From positions 25,249,770-25,313,769 of the forward strand of contig OU862923.1 in assembly GCA_917880885.1 (NCBI GenBank): DNA of 64,000 nucleotides, in the 5' to 3' direction. Below the pieces are notes generated by a model that made no database searches, was not told the DNA's origin, and saw only the letters and a program-made list of their open reading frames with translations. A program made the translations under genes and the position numbers. The DNA comes from Limnephilus marmoratus. Taxonomy: Eukaryota; Arthropoda; Insecta; Trichoptera; Limnephilidae. Positions within the stretch are counted from its first letter, which is position 1. Every line of letters begins with the position of its first letter. Positions 43,450-52,352 of this stretch are shown here, piece by piece.

Positions 43450-44528
43450 TTAACTAATTTATTTTTATAATATATTTCTTTCGATATGCGTGCAAGCCGT
43501 GTGCATAAGTTTCTATATCGTTTATAGAAATTTATAAGATAGATATCATATGGGTTTGATTTACATTGTTTATGAAGTGTGTCTCTTTTACTGAAACTTG
43601 TTAAAAGTCCCTTTGATATCCACGGTTTTAGAAATTTAAGTTTAGTTGGAGAACTTTTTTCGGTGACGACAGTATTATTATTAAATTCGTCTTGAATACA
43701 TTGTATAAAAAGTGACCATGCTCTATTAATTGTATTATTTTCTACAAGTTCTTCCCATTTTTTATTATGTAAACTATCATTTAGTTTTAAAAAATCGGTT
43801 TTATTATATGTTTTTGAGGTATTGGAATGTTTAACTTGAGGATTATTTGTGGTATTTATTTTTAGGATAAGTGAGTAGTGGTCAGTGATTGTTGAGTGAT
43901 GGATTATGGATTGGTACGATCTTTTTGTTTTTAACATAATGTGGTCAATACATGTTTGGGTGGGTAAAAGGTTGATTTGATTGAAGTTAACTCTTGTGGG
44001 TTCATTTATGGTGCTAATGAGTCCATGAAACAACAAAAGGTTTAAGTAGTCGTTACTTTGAGGGTGCTTTTTATATTCTAAAATGTTAATATTCATATCT
44101 CCTATTAAGCAGATATTTTTTAGTTTTTTCATTTTGTTGAGTTGACTGTCTAGGGATCTCAGATAGGGAAATATGTTTTTTATAGATGGAGATCGGTACA
44201 TGGCTAGAATACATATGTCATTATTTATGGTAATTTCTATGGCATTTGAGTCTGTGATATTTAGTTCCGTCATTGTTGAGTGTAGATGTTTTTTGCAGTA
44301 AATTACAATACCGTCATTTTGATTTTTAATGTTTTTTGAGTGGTAGACTTTGTAGTTAGGTATTTGTATAGGTGTGAAGGATCTATCTAGCCAACATTCG
44401 GTGAAGATTATCACGTCAAATTCAGTGTCCAATTGTTGAAGTACGACAGTATAGTTGTCAAAATTTTTTGCGATGCTGCGTATGTTTTGGTGGATTATTT
44501 TTAACTGTGGAGCCATGGTGAGGGTCAA
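43413..44528 (-). CDS. LINE B ORF2, APE-type endonuclease (371 codons)
   Basis: An open frame with the endonuclease motifs: KIIHQNIRSIAKN, VIIFTECWL, DGIVIYCKK, ILAMYRSPS, ICLIGDMNINIL, TCIDHIML and STITDHYSLIL. A basic linker with LKFLKPWISKGLL and KRYRNLCTRLARISKEIYYK follows. The catalytic Glu (TECW), Asp/Asn (GDMN) and His (TDHY) are kept. The first Met is well placed just before the HQNIRSI motif, so it may be the true start of ORF2. It lies 38 bp downstream of the ORF1 frame. Confidence 0.9.
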   Translation of the reverse strand: MTLTMAPQLKIIHQNIRSIAKNFDNYTVVLQQLDTEFDVIIFTECWLDRSFTPIQIPNYKVYHSKNIKNQNDGIVIYCKKHLHSTMTELNITDSNAIEITINNDICILAMYRSPSIKNIFPYLRSLDSQLNKMKKLKNICLIGDMNINILEYKKHPQSNDYLNLLLFHGLISTINEPTRVNFNQINLLPTQTCIDHIMLKTKRSYQSIIHHSTITDHYSLILKINTTNNPQVKHSNTSKTYNKTDFLKLNDSLHNKKWEELVENNTINRAWSLFIQCIQDEFNNNTVVTEKSSPTKLKFLKPWISKGLLTSFSKRDTLHKQCKSNPYDIYLINFYKRYRNLCTRLARISKEIYYKNKLVKCNKDPKKFGKF

Positions 44529-44565
44529 TTATTTGGTTGGTTGTGTACGGCTATAAGATAGTGAT

Positions 44566-44859
44566 TTAGATCATCTTTGCAATGTCGTCGGAGTGTTTAA
44601 TGTAGATAATTTTTTCTTTTTCAGCTTTCCGCGCCATGATCTTACCATCTTTGGACCAGACGAATGCATATCCCATTGTGATTGCTTGTTTTTTTGTTTT
44701 CCACAGTAATTCTTTCAAGTATGGCGATAAAACTTCACTGATATAAATCTTGGTGTTAGTTCCTGTGGATGTTTCATACTTTACTTCTCTTTTCTTAGAG
44801 AGCAGAAGCTCACGCAGTTTGAGATTATTGAATCTAATTATGATTTTAGGAGGATCCAT
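44566..44859 (-). CDS. LINE B ORF1, C-terminal domain (5' partial)
   Basis: 97 codons: PPKIIIRFNNLKLRELLLSK, ...ISEVLSPYLKELLWKTKKQA, GYAFVWSKDGKIMARKAEKE, IIYIKHSDDIAKMI. The order, basic RELL.KR, L.P..K.L...K, then F.W..DGKI..R, matches the C-terminal domain of a class of LINE ORF1 proteins that resembles the FP-type domain (PF03258-like). It probably binds the element RNA. The N-terminal coiled coil expected upstream is not seen, so the copy is 5' truncated near 44870. Confidence 0.7.
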   Translation of the reverse strand: MDPPKIIIRFNNLKLRELLLSKKREVKYETSTGTNTKIYISEVLSPYLKELLWKTKKQAITMGYAFVWSKDGKIMARKAEKEKIIYIKHSDDIAKMI

Positions 44860-45039
44860 TTGTTTTGTTGACGTTGATGCTGCAGATATTCCCCCTGGCA
44901 GAGCCTTAGTACTCGTTAGTTGAAGTCTGAAGGCATTCTTAATATCCTATGGACGGACCTGGATAGCGGCTGATTCGGCAATGGACCTTACTTACAATTA
45001 CTAAATTACAATTATAACTAGTGTAACTTATTAACTTTT

Positions 45040-45170
45040 TCAGTGCTTCGTAGCCTACCGGTCTTTTCTTTGTGTGGTGCATCGTAGCCAGTCTTGTTTA
45101 CTTTAGTTTTCTGAAGATTTTGCTTCTACCGCGTATGAATTGCACACTCTGATTTTTTATGTGAACAATG
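45040..45170 (+). repeat. Repeat D fragment
   Basis: Shares TTTGTGTGGTGC(A/T)TCGTA and TCTACCGCGT(A/G)TGA with 51885-52275 and 62440-62470. Non-coding. Confidence 0.4.
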
Positions 45171-45189
45171 TACGACAGTCCGAACTGCT

Positions 45190-45413
45190 CCCAATCTTCT
45201 GAAGCCAGTGAGACTATGGCATCCCCAATTGGGGTATGTTGTGAGACTGAAGGTAGTGGAGAGGGAAAGGTGATGGGGAAGACGAATGTGGGAAAGTCCC
45301 TGGCTATTTAAATCTGGTCACTAAACGCGGCAAAAGCCATTTCAATAACTTTTCACTTCTAAATGGTGGTCTTAGACCAGGGCAATAATGAGTATCTTTC
45401 ACTCTCGGACAAG
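45190..45413 (-). mobile_element. SINE H body, minus copy of an inverted pair
   Basis: Starts GAGACTATGGCATCCCCAAT on the plus strand and ends at GTATCTTTCACTC. It lacks the tRNA head and is followed immediately by a plus-strand copy. Confidence 0.7.
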
Positions 45414-45419
45414 CCGGAT

Positions 45420-45680
45420 CAGTTCCGGAGTGGAAGATAGTCTCAGTGTCGCCCTAGCGTAAGATCACCATTCAGAATTAAAACTTTGCTTGAAACAGCT
45501 TTAGTCGTGTTTGGTGACAAGATCTGAATAGCCCGGTGCGTCACCACCTTCGTCTTTCTCATATCCATTCACTCCCCACAACCTTCAGCTTACATACCCC
45601 GATTGGGGATGCAATCGTATATCTGGCTCCAGACGTTTGCAGTTACGACTCTTTTGCGGTATTCATATTAAAACAAATAA
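45420..45680 (+). mobile_element. SINE H body, plus copy of an inverted pair
   Basis: GGAGTGGAAGATAGTCTCAG through to GCGGTATTCATAT and an A-rich tail. It is truncated at the same internal point as its neighbour, with the two 5' ends facing each other. Confidence 0.7.
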
Positions 45681-45740
45681 ATAAAAAAATTATAAGTACT
45701 ATTGAATGTAGCTATAACTTTGTGGTTATCCATTATAGAT

Positions 45741-46070
45741 AAATGAAACAATTTAACTTTGCTTGAACCACTTTTACATTTGAGTAAATCCGACCGGTTT
45801 CAGAACGACCGTTCCTTCTTCAGAGCAAATGTATACTGTATAATGTAAAATATTTCTATTTTTGAGAGTGAGTGAAGATGACTCTAACGAGCTGAAACCG
45901 GTAACGGTCAAATAAAATTAAGTGGAATAAAGTTTTATATTCGTTTTATTATATAATACACGTATAATGTATACATTTACCCTGAAGAAGGAACGGTCGT
46001 TCTGAAACCGGTCGCATTTACTTAAATAAAAAAGTGGTTCAAACAAACTTAAATTGTTTCATTTATCTAA
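45741..46070. repeat. Foldback repeat 3 with hammerhead-like motifs
   Basis: Inverted arms of about 110-125 bp share GATAAATGAAACAATTTAA, GAACCACTTTT and GACCGGTTTCAGAACGACCG. The hammerhead-like cores are CTGAAGA...GAAACCGGTC in both arms (minus 45817-45823/45798-45801; plus 45982-45988/46004-46007) and GTGAAGA...GAAACCGGTA in the centre (45872-45897). The arms are about 90% alike by eye. Confidence 0.8.
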
Positions 46071-46106
46071 AAATTATAAATACTTTTTGAACGCGAGGTC
46101 TACAAC

Positions 46107-46785
46107 TAGGGTTGCCAGCTCCCGTTTTATGTATTAGATTAGAGTTTGTGATACGATTAAACAAAGGACATAGGATTAAAATAAAGGACATCAATATTTT
46201 TTTAATAAAATGCTGTTATGGTATCAGTAGCGACATATATTAATAAAAAAACATTGTTAATATGCAATGTAACGTAGTTTGTCGTTAATCGAAGCCTAGT
46301 AAGTAGTACGATATTAATTAGTCTTTTTGCATTTAAAGTATACTTGGTATTATTTCTTGCTGCTGTAAGAGCTTCTTCGTTTTTTATAATGGAATTATAA
46401 AATTGTTTGCATTTCATATTGAAGTAACTTATTTCGGTTTTTGGTCCACGCATTCGTACACAAGAAAAAAATCCTTTCGGCTTGGGCGTTAGAAACTGGG
46501 ATGGAAAATACGTATTGTATTATTTTTAGCAGATTCTTGTATCCGTAGATTGTAATCCGTAGATTTGAGAATCTAAATCCAATTTTCATGAACACTTTCA
46601 CACTTCTCATCGTCTATAATTTTCGTCAGGAGAGGCTTTAATATACAGAAACCTCACTGATTCATTTTTTCCAAATTATAATACAAAGTATTGTGCTCTA
46701 TAAGATTTCAAATTAGAGGACAAGATCAATTTTTGGGTCTGAAATACAGGACCTCCTTTAAAATAATGGACGTCTGGTAACCCTA
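46107..46785 (-). mobile_element. hAT element, 679 bp, TSD TCTACAAC
   Basis: A perfect 8-bp direct repeat TCTACAAC flanks it (46099-46106 and 46786-46793). Ends TAGGGTTGCCAG and the complement TAGGGTTACCAG form the TIR. The interior keeps only the C-terminal transposase region, so it is a non-autonomous deletion derivative. Confidence 0.9.
46300..46530 (-). pseudogene. hAT transposase C-terminal dimerisation domain
   Basis: Minus-strand reading gives YVFSIPVSNAQAERIFFLC, then WTKNRNKLLQYEM. After a shift, FNMKCKQFYNSIIKNEEALT and AARNNTKYTL follow. The PVSNA..ER.FS...W...RN.L block is the hallmark of the hAT C-terminal (hATC) domain. No catalytic residues remain upstream. Confidence 0.8.
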
Positions 46786-47144
46786 TCTACAACAAACTGT
46801 TCATTAGAATATTCAATAATTCGTGATCTCGCACAATTCAACAAGGTAGATAGATGATGTATCTAGTATTTTAAACAAACGTCAATCTACCAACATTGAT
46901 TTACCTTCGTGGGGCTCTAGCTTGGAGAAATCGACAACTTTATAATATCGGATCGATAGGCGTAACTTCCGATGACTTTATATCGATATCTCTAGCATGG
47001 TTTCACTGGTGATAGCCGAACCGATATTGACAGGGAATAAAGAAGAACTCTGTACACACTGACAATACTGCCGGATCTGTCCACGAATTCAAATTCCGAA
47101 ACGTCAAACTCCAGTCAATTACGTAAAAATATTAATAACTAGCT

Positions 47145-47560
47145 GGCTCCCGGCATGCGTTGCTATGCCATTTAATAAATAAATTGTTTCTCCCTGCGTG
47201 TCTTTTCCCATTCATCCCGTTCTTCTTCTATCTCCCCTTCCTCTTCCGGAACCCCCTCCCGAGTTCCCCTCCCCCATCCCAGATTCTCCTACCCCCCTCC
47301 CGCGAACCCCCTACCCTAGTTCCCTCACCCCCCCCCCCCTCCCGCATTCCATAAATTCAGTCCCGTTACATTCAGTTTTCAAACAGCTCGCGTGCCACCT
47401 ATTGCAATTTTTTACAGAAATTTCATAATGCCAGAGCTCACCAGTAATTTTATACAAACCTTGCCCTGACAATAACGAACGCAAAATAAAGAATTATCCA
47501 ATTTGGTGCAGTCGTTCGGAAGTTATGCGCGTACATATCTACATCTCAGCGATTAATTCA
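47145..47560 (+). repeat. Interspersed repeat with polypyrimidine core
   Basis: Begins AACTAGCTGGCTCCCGGC and ends with GTGCAGTCGTTCGGAAGTTA then TGCGCGTACATA, two blocks I recognise as a widespread arthropod repeat layout. Between them lies a C-rich strand (47210-47350) with C12 at 47328-47339. Two overlapping plus-strand frames in it are low-complexity shadows. Family assignment is from memory and unverified. Confidence 0.5.
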
Positions 47561-48018
47561 TATTTGTATTCAAGAGAGAAGAAGAAAATAGATAGACAGA
47601 TAAATTTAGCAATGTTGAATTTAAATACTAACCTAAATATGCATAATTGGCAGACCGCATTTACTTTTTGACACTAATAAGGAGTTAATTAGTTCAAGGG
47701 TCTTCATTCATTCACATTTCAACCATTTTCATTTCTCAAAGATCGAATAAAATAAATCGATTGCATCTTAGATGCATTATTTATATCTATGGATCGCTCG
47801 TATACGACTTCTTTCATTTTCGAAAGCTTCGTTAGTTCAATGCCTTCATTAAATAAGCCAATAATTTTGCTTAACGAACGACATAATTGAAATAAATGCG
47901 TACATTTTGACAGTTAACCAAAACTTATCTGATATTATGGAGTCCGGTTGACCGTGATCGCAAATATTAATATCTGACCATTAATGACGGATTTGGTCAC
48001 CATCGTATTGATATAGGG
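47561..48018. other. No recognised gene
   Basis: Ordinary AT-rich spacer between two repeats. No coding signal. Confidence 0.4.
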
Positions 48019-48606
48019 CAGGGTTTCCCAAACTTTTTTTGTAATGGAACACTTTGCGAACCCGCAAATTTTAACGGAACACTTGGCTTATTTTTAGGTT
48101 AGTTATTCCTATTAGTAAAAATTATTAAACACATTATTTACTTAGTAAGTAAACAAATAAATAAAGCACCTAATGACTTTGACGCTTTTGAGTCCGTGAA
48201 TTGCATATCTTCTAGAGATCAGGCAGAATATTGGTAAGTTGGATTCTAATGTCCGGTGTGGCGTCAAGCCTGTTCCTGCACTTTAACTTCGTTGCTGCAT
48301 AAATAGGTTGTATAAAACGGAAGTAAAACAATAACAGCTTGTTTTGATAAATTGGGGTACTCGTCTGACAAACTCGCCCAGAAATCATTTGAAGGCTGGA
48401 TCTTTGTATTTTGTTTCACTTTTAAATCAATTAGATTTTCGAACTGACTTGCGCTTAAACTTACTGATTTAGCTGTTAATTTATTGTTGAAATGTGAATA
48501 TGTGTATATTATATTAAATGAAATTCTTCCGATAAACTGTTGTGGAACCCCTATTCAGGTTCAGCGGAACCCTGGTGTTCCGCGGAACACAGTTTGGGAA
48601 ACCCTG
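48019..48606. mobile_element. hAT-type non-autonomous element, 588 bp
   Basis: Perfect inverted ends CAGGGTTTCCCAAACT (48019 onward; complement ending 48606). Near the right end, GTGTTCCGCGGAACAC forms its own palindrome. There is no convincing 8-bp TSD (flanks ATATAGGG and AGGGTTAT), so the flanks have changed. No transposase remnant recognised. Confidence 0.75.
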
Positions 48607-48698
48607 AGGGTTATATCGATCGACCATGCTAGATATCTTGATGATAGGTATAGCAATAACTATTATTGTTGAAACTTTAGCCAAAACCATCCACAATA

Positions 48699-49370
48699 AG
48701 GAACTCCAGCGAAAAATATTATGGCTTTAAAAAAATATGTTCGTATAGACTATAGACCAATAAACGTTAATTCTGTATATATAAGTTTTATTTAAAAATA
48801 TTAAACGCAGAGTTTTTAAAAAATTATTAAAAAGTCCATTTTTAATCGGGTCGTAAAAATACGCCGTCAAGTTGGCATTATTGAAATTTTGGTGATGACG
48901 TCACTGTTTGACGTGTCGAGACGTCACCGTAAAGTCATTGTATGGGAATCTATGATATGATTCAAGCCATTGTATTAATTTATTCGTTTATTTACTTACT
49001 GTTCATAGAGATTCAGTCATTGTGTTTATTGAAACATTATTTAGGCCTAAATAACGTTTCAAAAATAAAGGTATCTCTATTATGGAAAATATTCAAAAAC
49101 TACTGCACCAAAAAAAATAGTAATGCGTCTTCCAGGGAGAATATTTCGAACAACGGAATTCAAAATGGCGGTAGTTGATCAGCTGATTGCCCGATTCTAT
49201 AGTAATTTTTCAGGATTGATGACATCACACGATTCACCATACATACGGTGGTTTTCGGGGATCTTGAAAAATTTTAACTTTGTCAATTATTTTAACTATT
49301 AAAACTAACTCTAAAAATAAAAATTAAAATGCAGTTATTTAAGTTAGAATTTCATTATTCTGGAGTTCTC
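48699..49370 (+). mobile_element. TA-flanked MITE C, copy 2 (complete)
   Basis: TIR AGGAACTCCAG at the left and CTGGAGTTCTC at the right, each next to TA (48697-48698, 49371-49372). It contains GTGATGACGTCAC and GACGTGTCGAGACGTCAC, a locally palindromic centre. A TA target suits Tc1/mariner-type mobilisation. Non-coding. Confidence 0.8.
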
Positions 49371-49651
49371 TATTTTGAATTTCTGTTAATGTTCAAATTT
49401 CCGAGAAAATTTGGGTGAATTAAAGCATTCTCGCTTTCAGTATCAAGTTAATGTGAGACCATAAGTCTAAGCGAAACGTACCAACACCGAATATAGCCGC
49501 ACGCCATGTTAATCTGGAAACTTGATCTGGATATCTGAATATTTCCGACCTTCTTTGTTACTTTCCCGACACGCAACGCACACCCAGAAGGACGTCTCAA
49601 TATAATAAGAACCTTTGTAATGAAAACAATCTGTGTAGATACTGCTTTCCG
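49371..49651. other. No recognised gene
   Basis: Spacer without repeat match or coding frame. Confidence 0.35.
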
Positions 49652-49881
49652 AATAAAAATGTTTTTTTTTTTTTTTCAATTATTTCTGGCTTATACTCTT
49701 CAAGGATGTTCTAGGCCAGGACTTCCCAACCAGGGGGGCGTAGAGAAATGTCAGGGGGGCTTAATAGGTATGTTTGCATTTCCGAAAAAAAAGAAAGTTT
49801 AACGCGTAGGTAAATTAACCGAATTGCCATTCAATCGCTGCTACACAAGTTTCGAAAAATTTCACTGGAAGGCTAGCCTAT

Positions 49882-50217
49882 TTGGCTGATATATTTGAAA
49901 CCCTGAATCAGTTAAACTTGAAACTTCAGGGCAGAAACGGCACTTTGATTAGTAACTATGACCATATTCAAGGATTCATATCAAAGTTTCAACTTTGGAG
50001 AAATAAGGTATATGCTGAAATCGTATTTCCTTTTTCACGGATATCCGAAGCAATTAATGATAAAACACTGGATGAAGATTCAAAATCTGAAATGGAAACT
50101 CATTTACAAGCGTTGGAAAAGGAATTTCACCGATACTATCGATATGTTAATTCCGAGTCACCAATATGGCACATGATTAGAAACCCATTCGTTGTCGATA
50201 TCTTACCAGGTAATTAA
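49882..50217 (+). pseudogene. hAT transposase C-terminal fragment, duplicate 1
   Basis: 111 codons: ADIFETLNQLNLKLQGRNGT, YDHIQGFISKFQLWRNKV, LEKEFHRYYRYVNSES and IRNPFV. This is the conserved stretch of ZBED5/SCAND3-like hAT transposases (LADIF..LN.LN..LQG, then F..KL.LW). A stop after LPGN is followed by LPEEVQEEFLEMKADSTMKD in frame, then another stop and FWMKRFLVNPKLTSCF. Reading upstream of the Met (AYLADIFE) shows that the Met is not a true start. Catalytic parts are absent. Confidence 0.8.
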
Positions 50218-50561
50218 TTACCTGAAGAAGTTCAGGAAGAATTTCTGGAAATGAAGGCTGACTCGACCATGAAAGACGACTTTCATCTCTTGTAATTAGA
50301 GAAATTTTGGATGAAACGATTCCTTGTTAATCCTAAGTTAACTAGTTGCTTCTCTTGTTTTGAAAATACTTATTCGTCTTCAAGGATGTTCTAGGCCAGG
50401 ACTTCCCAACCAGGGGGGCGTAGAGAAATGTCAGGGGGGCGTAATAGGTATGTTTGCATTTCCGAAAAAAAAGAAAGTTTAACGCGTAGGTAAATTAACT
50501 GAATTGCCATTCAATCGCTGCTACACAAGTTTCGAAAAATTTCACTGGAAGGCTAGCCTAT

Positions 50562-50897
50562 TTGGCTGATATATTTGAAACCCTGAATCAGTTAAACTTG
50601 AAACTTCAGGGCAGAAACGGCACTTTGATTAGTAACTATGACCATATTCAAGGATTCATATCAAAGTTTCAACTTTGGAGAAATAAGGTATATGCTAAAA
50701 TCGTATTTCCTTTTTCACGGATATCCGAAGCAATTAATGATAAAACACTGGATGAAGATTCAAAATCTGAAATGGAAACTCATTTACAAGCGTTGGAAAA
50801 GGAATTTCACCGATACTATCGAGATGTTAATTCCGAGTCACCAATATGGCACATGATTAGAAACCCATTCGTTGTCGATATCTTACCAGGTAATTAA
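50562..50897 (+). pseudogene. hAT transposase C-terminal fragment, duplicate 2
   Basis: Same fragment displaced by exactly 680 bp. It differs at two residues (Lys for Glu in VYAEIVF; Asp for Tyr in YRYVN) and carries the same stops, so the stops predate the duplication. Its downstream reading reaches FENTYSSYVCET, the position of the hAT Y.CE motif, before the right end of the element. The near identity implies a recent duplication. Confidence 0.85.
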
Positions 50898-51310
50898 TTA
50901 CCTGAAGAAGTTCAGGAAGAATTTCTGGAAATGAAGGCTGACTCGACCATGAAAGACGACTTTCATCTCTTGTAATTAGAGAAATTTTGGATGAAACGAT
51001 TCCTTGTTAATCCTAAGTTAACTAGTTGCTTCTCTTGTTTTGAAAATACTTATTCGTCTTATGTATGCGAGACAAATAAATAATTTAGTTAATATAAAAA
51101 ATGTGTTTTTTATTTTTGTTGAAACTTAATTAAGGGGGGCATGAAAATAATTTTTTTTTGGTTCGGGGAGGCGCGGCGAAATAAAGGTTGGGAAACCCTG
51201 TTCTAGGCCATCATTTATAATTATAGATAAAGGAAGGGGAATTTATATATTGATTTTATTTAAATGTGCAAATTTCAGAATTTTATGGAAGATTGGAGTA
51301 GAGTTCAGAC

Positions 51311-51852
51311 TTAGAAGAGAATGTTGAATGGAGGGGAGGCAATTTTGGATAACGCTTGATAGAAAAGAGGATATTTATTTAGAGAGGGACAACCAAAAAA
51401 TATGTGATCCAAAGTTCCCACATCGAGACCACAGAACGTACAATCTGGGGAGTCAAGCACATGAATTTTAAAAAGGTGAGAAGGAACGGAACAATGTCCG
51501 ATTCTCATTCGAATAAGTAAGGAAATTTCTTTTTTGGAAAAATGGGGGAATTTTTGAAATCATGGTTTTGATGGGATAGTCCTTTGTATTGAGGCGTAGC
51601 GGGCACCCTTGGATTGACTAGCAATGTTCCAATACTCTGTCCAAACATAGCGGGATCTATCTTTGATGATGGAAAAAATATCAGATAGGGGAATATGGTT
51701 TACGATTAACGGTAGGGTTAGACGCTCCTTGTTTTGCCAAGGAATCAGCAATATCGTTACCCACTATGCCAACATGTCCAGGAATCCAAATCAGAGTGAC
51801 AGTTTTTCCAGAGCTTTGAAAGGAGCTTATCAGTACTCGAATAAGACATACA
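51311..51852 (-). pseudogene. LINE ORF2 RNase H and C-terminal Cys/His region
   Basis: Minus-strand reading from 51850 gives VTLIWIPGHVGIVGNDIADS then LAKQGASNPTVN. This is the HxGxxGNxxAD block of RNase H found in I- and R1/LOA-type LINEs. After a one-base shift near 51695, SDIFSIIKDRSRYVWTEYWN continues, then (51508 down) RIGHCSVPSHLF and CTFCGLDVGTLDHIFFGC. This is the CX2CX6-8HX4C-type motif that follows RNase H. The stop is at 51311. The element's reverse transcriptase is absent. Confidence 0.85.
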
Positions 51853-51884
51853 AAGAAATAAAAATGTTATTGAAGTGAAATTTG

Positions 51885-52275
51885 TTTAGCACCGTTGTGA
51901 TTTGAAACGGAAGCGAGCGACACTAAAGTTTATATGTACAGTACCTACGAAGCGTCGCGCTGCGCGCATTGGCCGCTTTGATTATGAATAATGAGCTCAC
52001 TTTTCAAGTCTCCTATTGGTTGAAATTGTGTGAGTGAGGGTTTCTGTTCTACCGCATGTGAACTGCATTCGATTTTTCAAAGTGAAACTTCTTTAGCACC
52101 GTTGTGATTTGAAACTCGGATGAAACGGAAACGACACTAAAAAGAGACAAACATATACATACATCTTTAAGATTAAGCCTGCGAGAGAATGATATAGAAT
52201 GAAACATTACCGTATTGACCGCTTTGATTATGAGCTAACTTTTCGGTGCTCCTATTGGTTTCACTTCTACCGCGT
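51885..52275 (+). repeat. Repeat D, two partial tandem units
   Basis: TTTAGCACCGTTGTGATTTG occurs at about 51886 and 52092. Each occurrence is followed by a diverged version of ACGACACTAAA, the TCCTATTGGTT block and TTCTACCGC(A/G)TGTGA. Related sequence lies at 37610-37860, 45040-45170 and 62350-62510. Non-coding. Confidence 0.6.
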
Positions 52276-52279
52276 GTGA

Positions 52280-52322
52280 GAAAGAGACAGTAAATTAGAG
52301 TTACTAATTTACTGTCTCTTTC
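52280..52322. repeat. Perfect 18-bp hairpin
   Basis: GAAAGAGACAGTAAATTA (52280-52297) and its exact complement (52305-52322) around a 7-base loop, just left of the mariner element. Confidence 0.85.
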
Positions 52323-52352
52323 TTTCTTAACAATTTGTGTATATATATATTA

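Larger units (their letters stand above)
37889..44870 (-). mobile_element. LINE B, long copy split by nested LINE A
   Basis: The longest element in the window. On the minus strand: ORF1 tail (44859-44566), endonuclease (44528 onward), reverse transcriptase fingers (to 42769), then LINE A inserted at the palm, then the rest of ORF2 (39235 to 38168) and a 3' UTR with a stem at 37959-37998 and an AATA-rich tail (37889-37930). Removing 39236-42762 and one GATCTA rejoins ...GIFLD and DLAKAFDT across the break. The outer TSD was not found. Confidence 0.9.
49717..51200 (+). mobile_element. hAT element with internal 680-bp tandem duplication
   Basis: The TSD TTCTAGGC is at 49709-49716 and 51201-51208. 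TIR CAGGACTTCCCAACC at the left and the complement CAGGGTTTCCCAACC at the right. Without the duplication it was 804 bp. The duplicated unit (49701-50380 and 50381-51060) includes 16 bp of left flank, so a third TTCTAGGC and a second left TIR sit at 50389-50396 and 50397. Confidence 0.9.
49664..51856 (-). mobile_element. RNase H-bearing LINE, 5'-truncated, carrying a hAT
   Basis: The 12-bp direct repeat AATAAAAATGTT flanks it exactly (49652-49663 and 51857-51868). On the minus strand it starts inside RNase H, runs through the ORF2 end and 3' UTR, and ends in poly(A) (plus-strand T-run 49662-49676). Subtracting the hAT and its duplicated 8 bp leaves about 700 bp. TSD, poly(A) and 5' truncation together are diagnostic of LINE retrotransposition. 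Confidence 0.9.

Noticed and set aside
47160..47428. Proline-rich proteins in the polypyrimidine tract
   Set aside because: Low-complexity translation of a C-rich repeat; two overlapping frames look equally good, which argues against coding.
48011..48614. An 8-bp target duplication for the hAT element at 48019-48606
   Set aside because: ATATAGGG and AGGGTTAT do not match directly, so no TSD is claimed.
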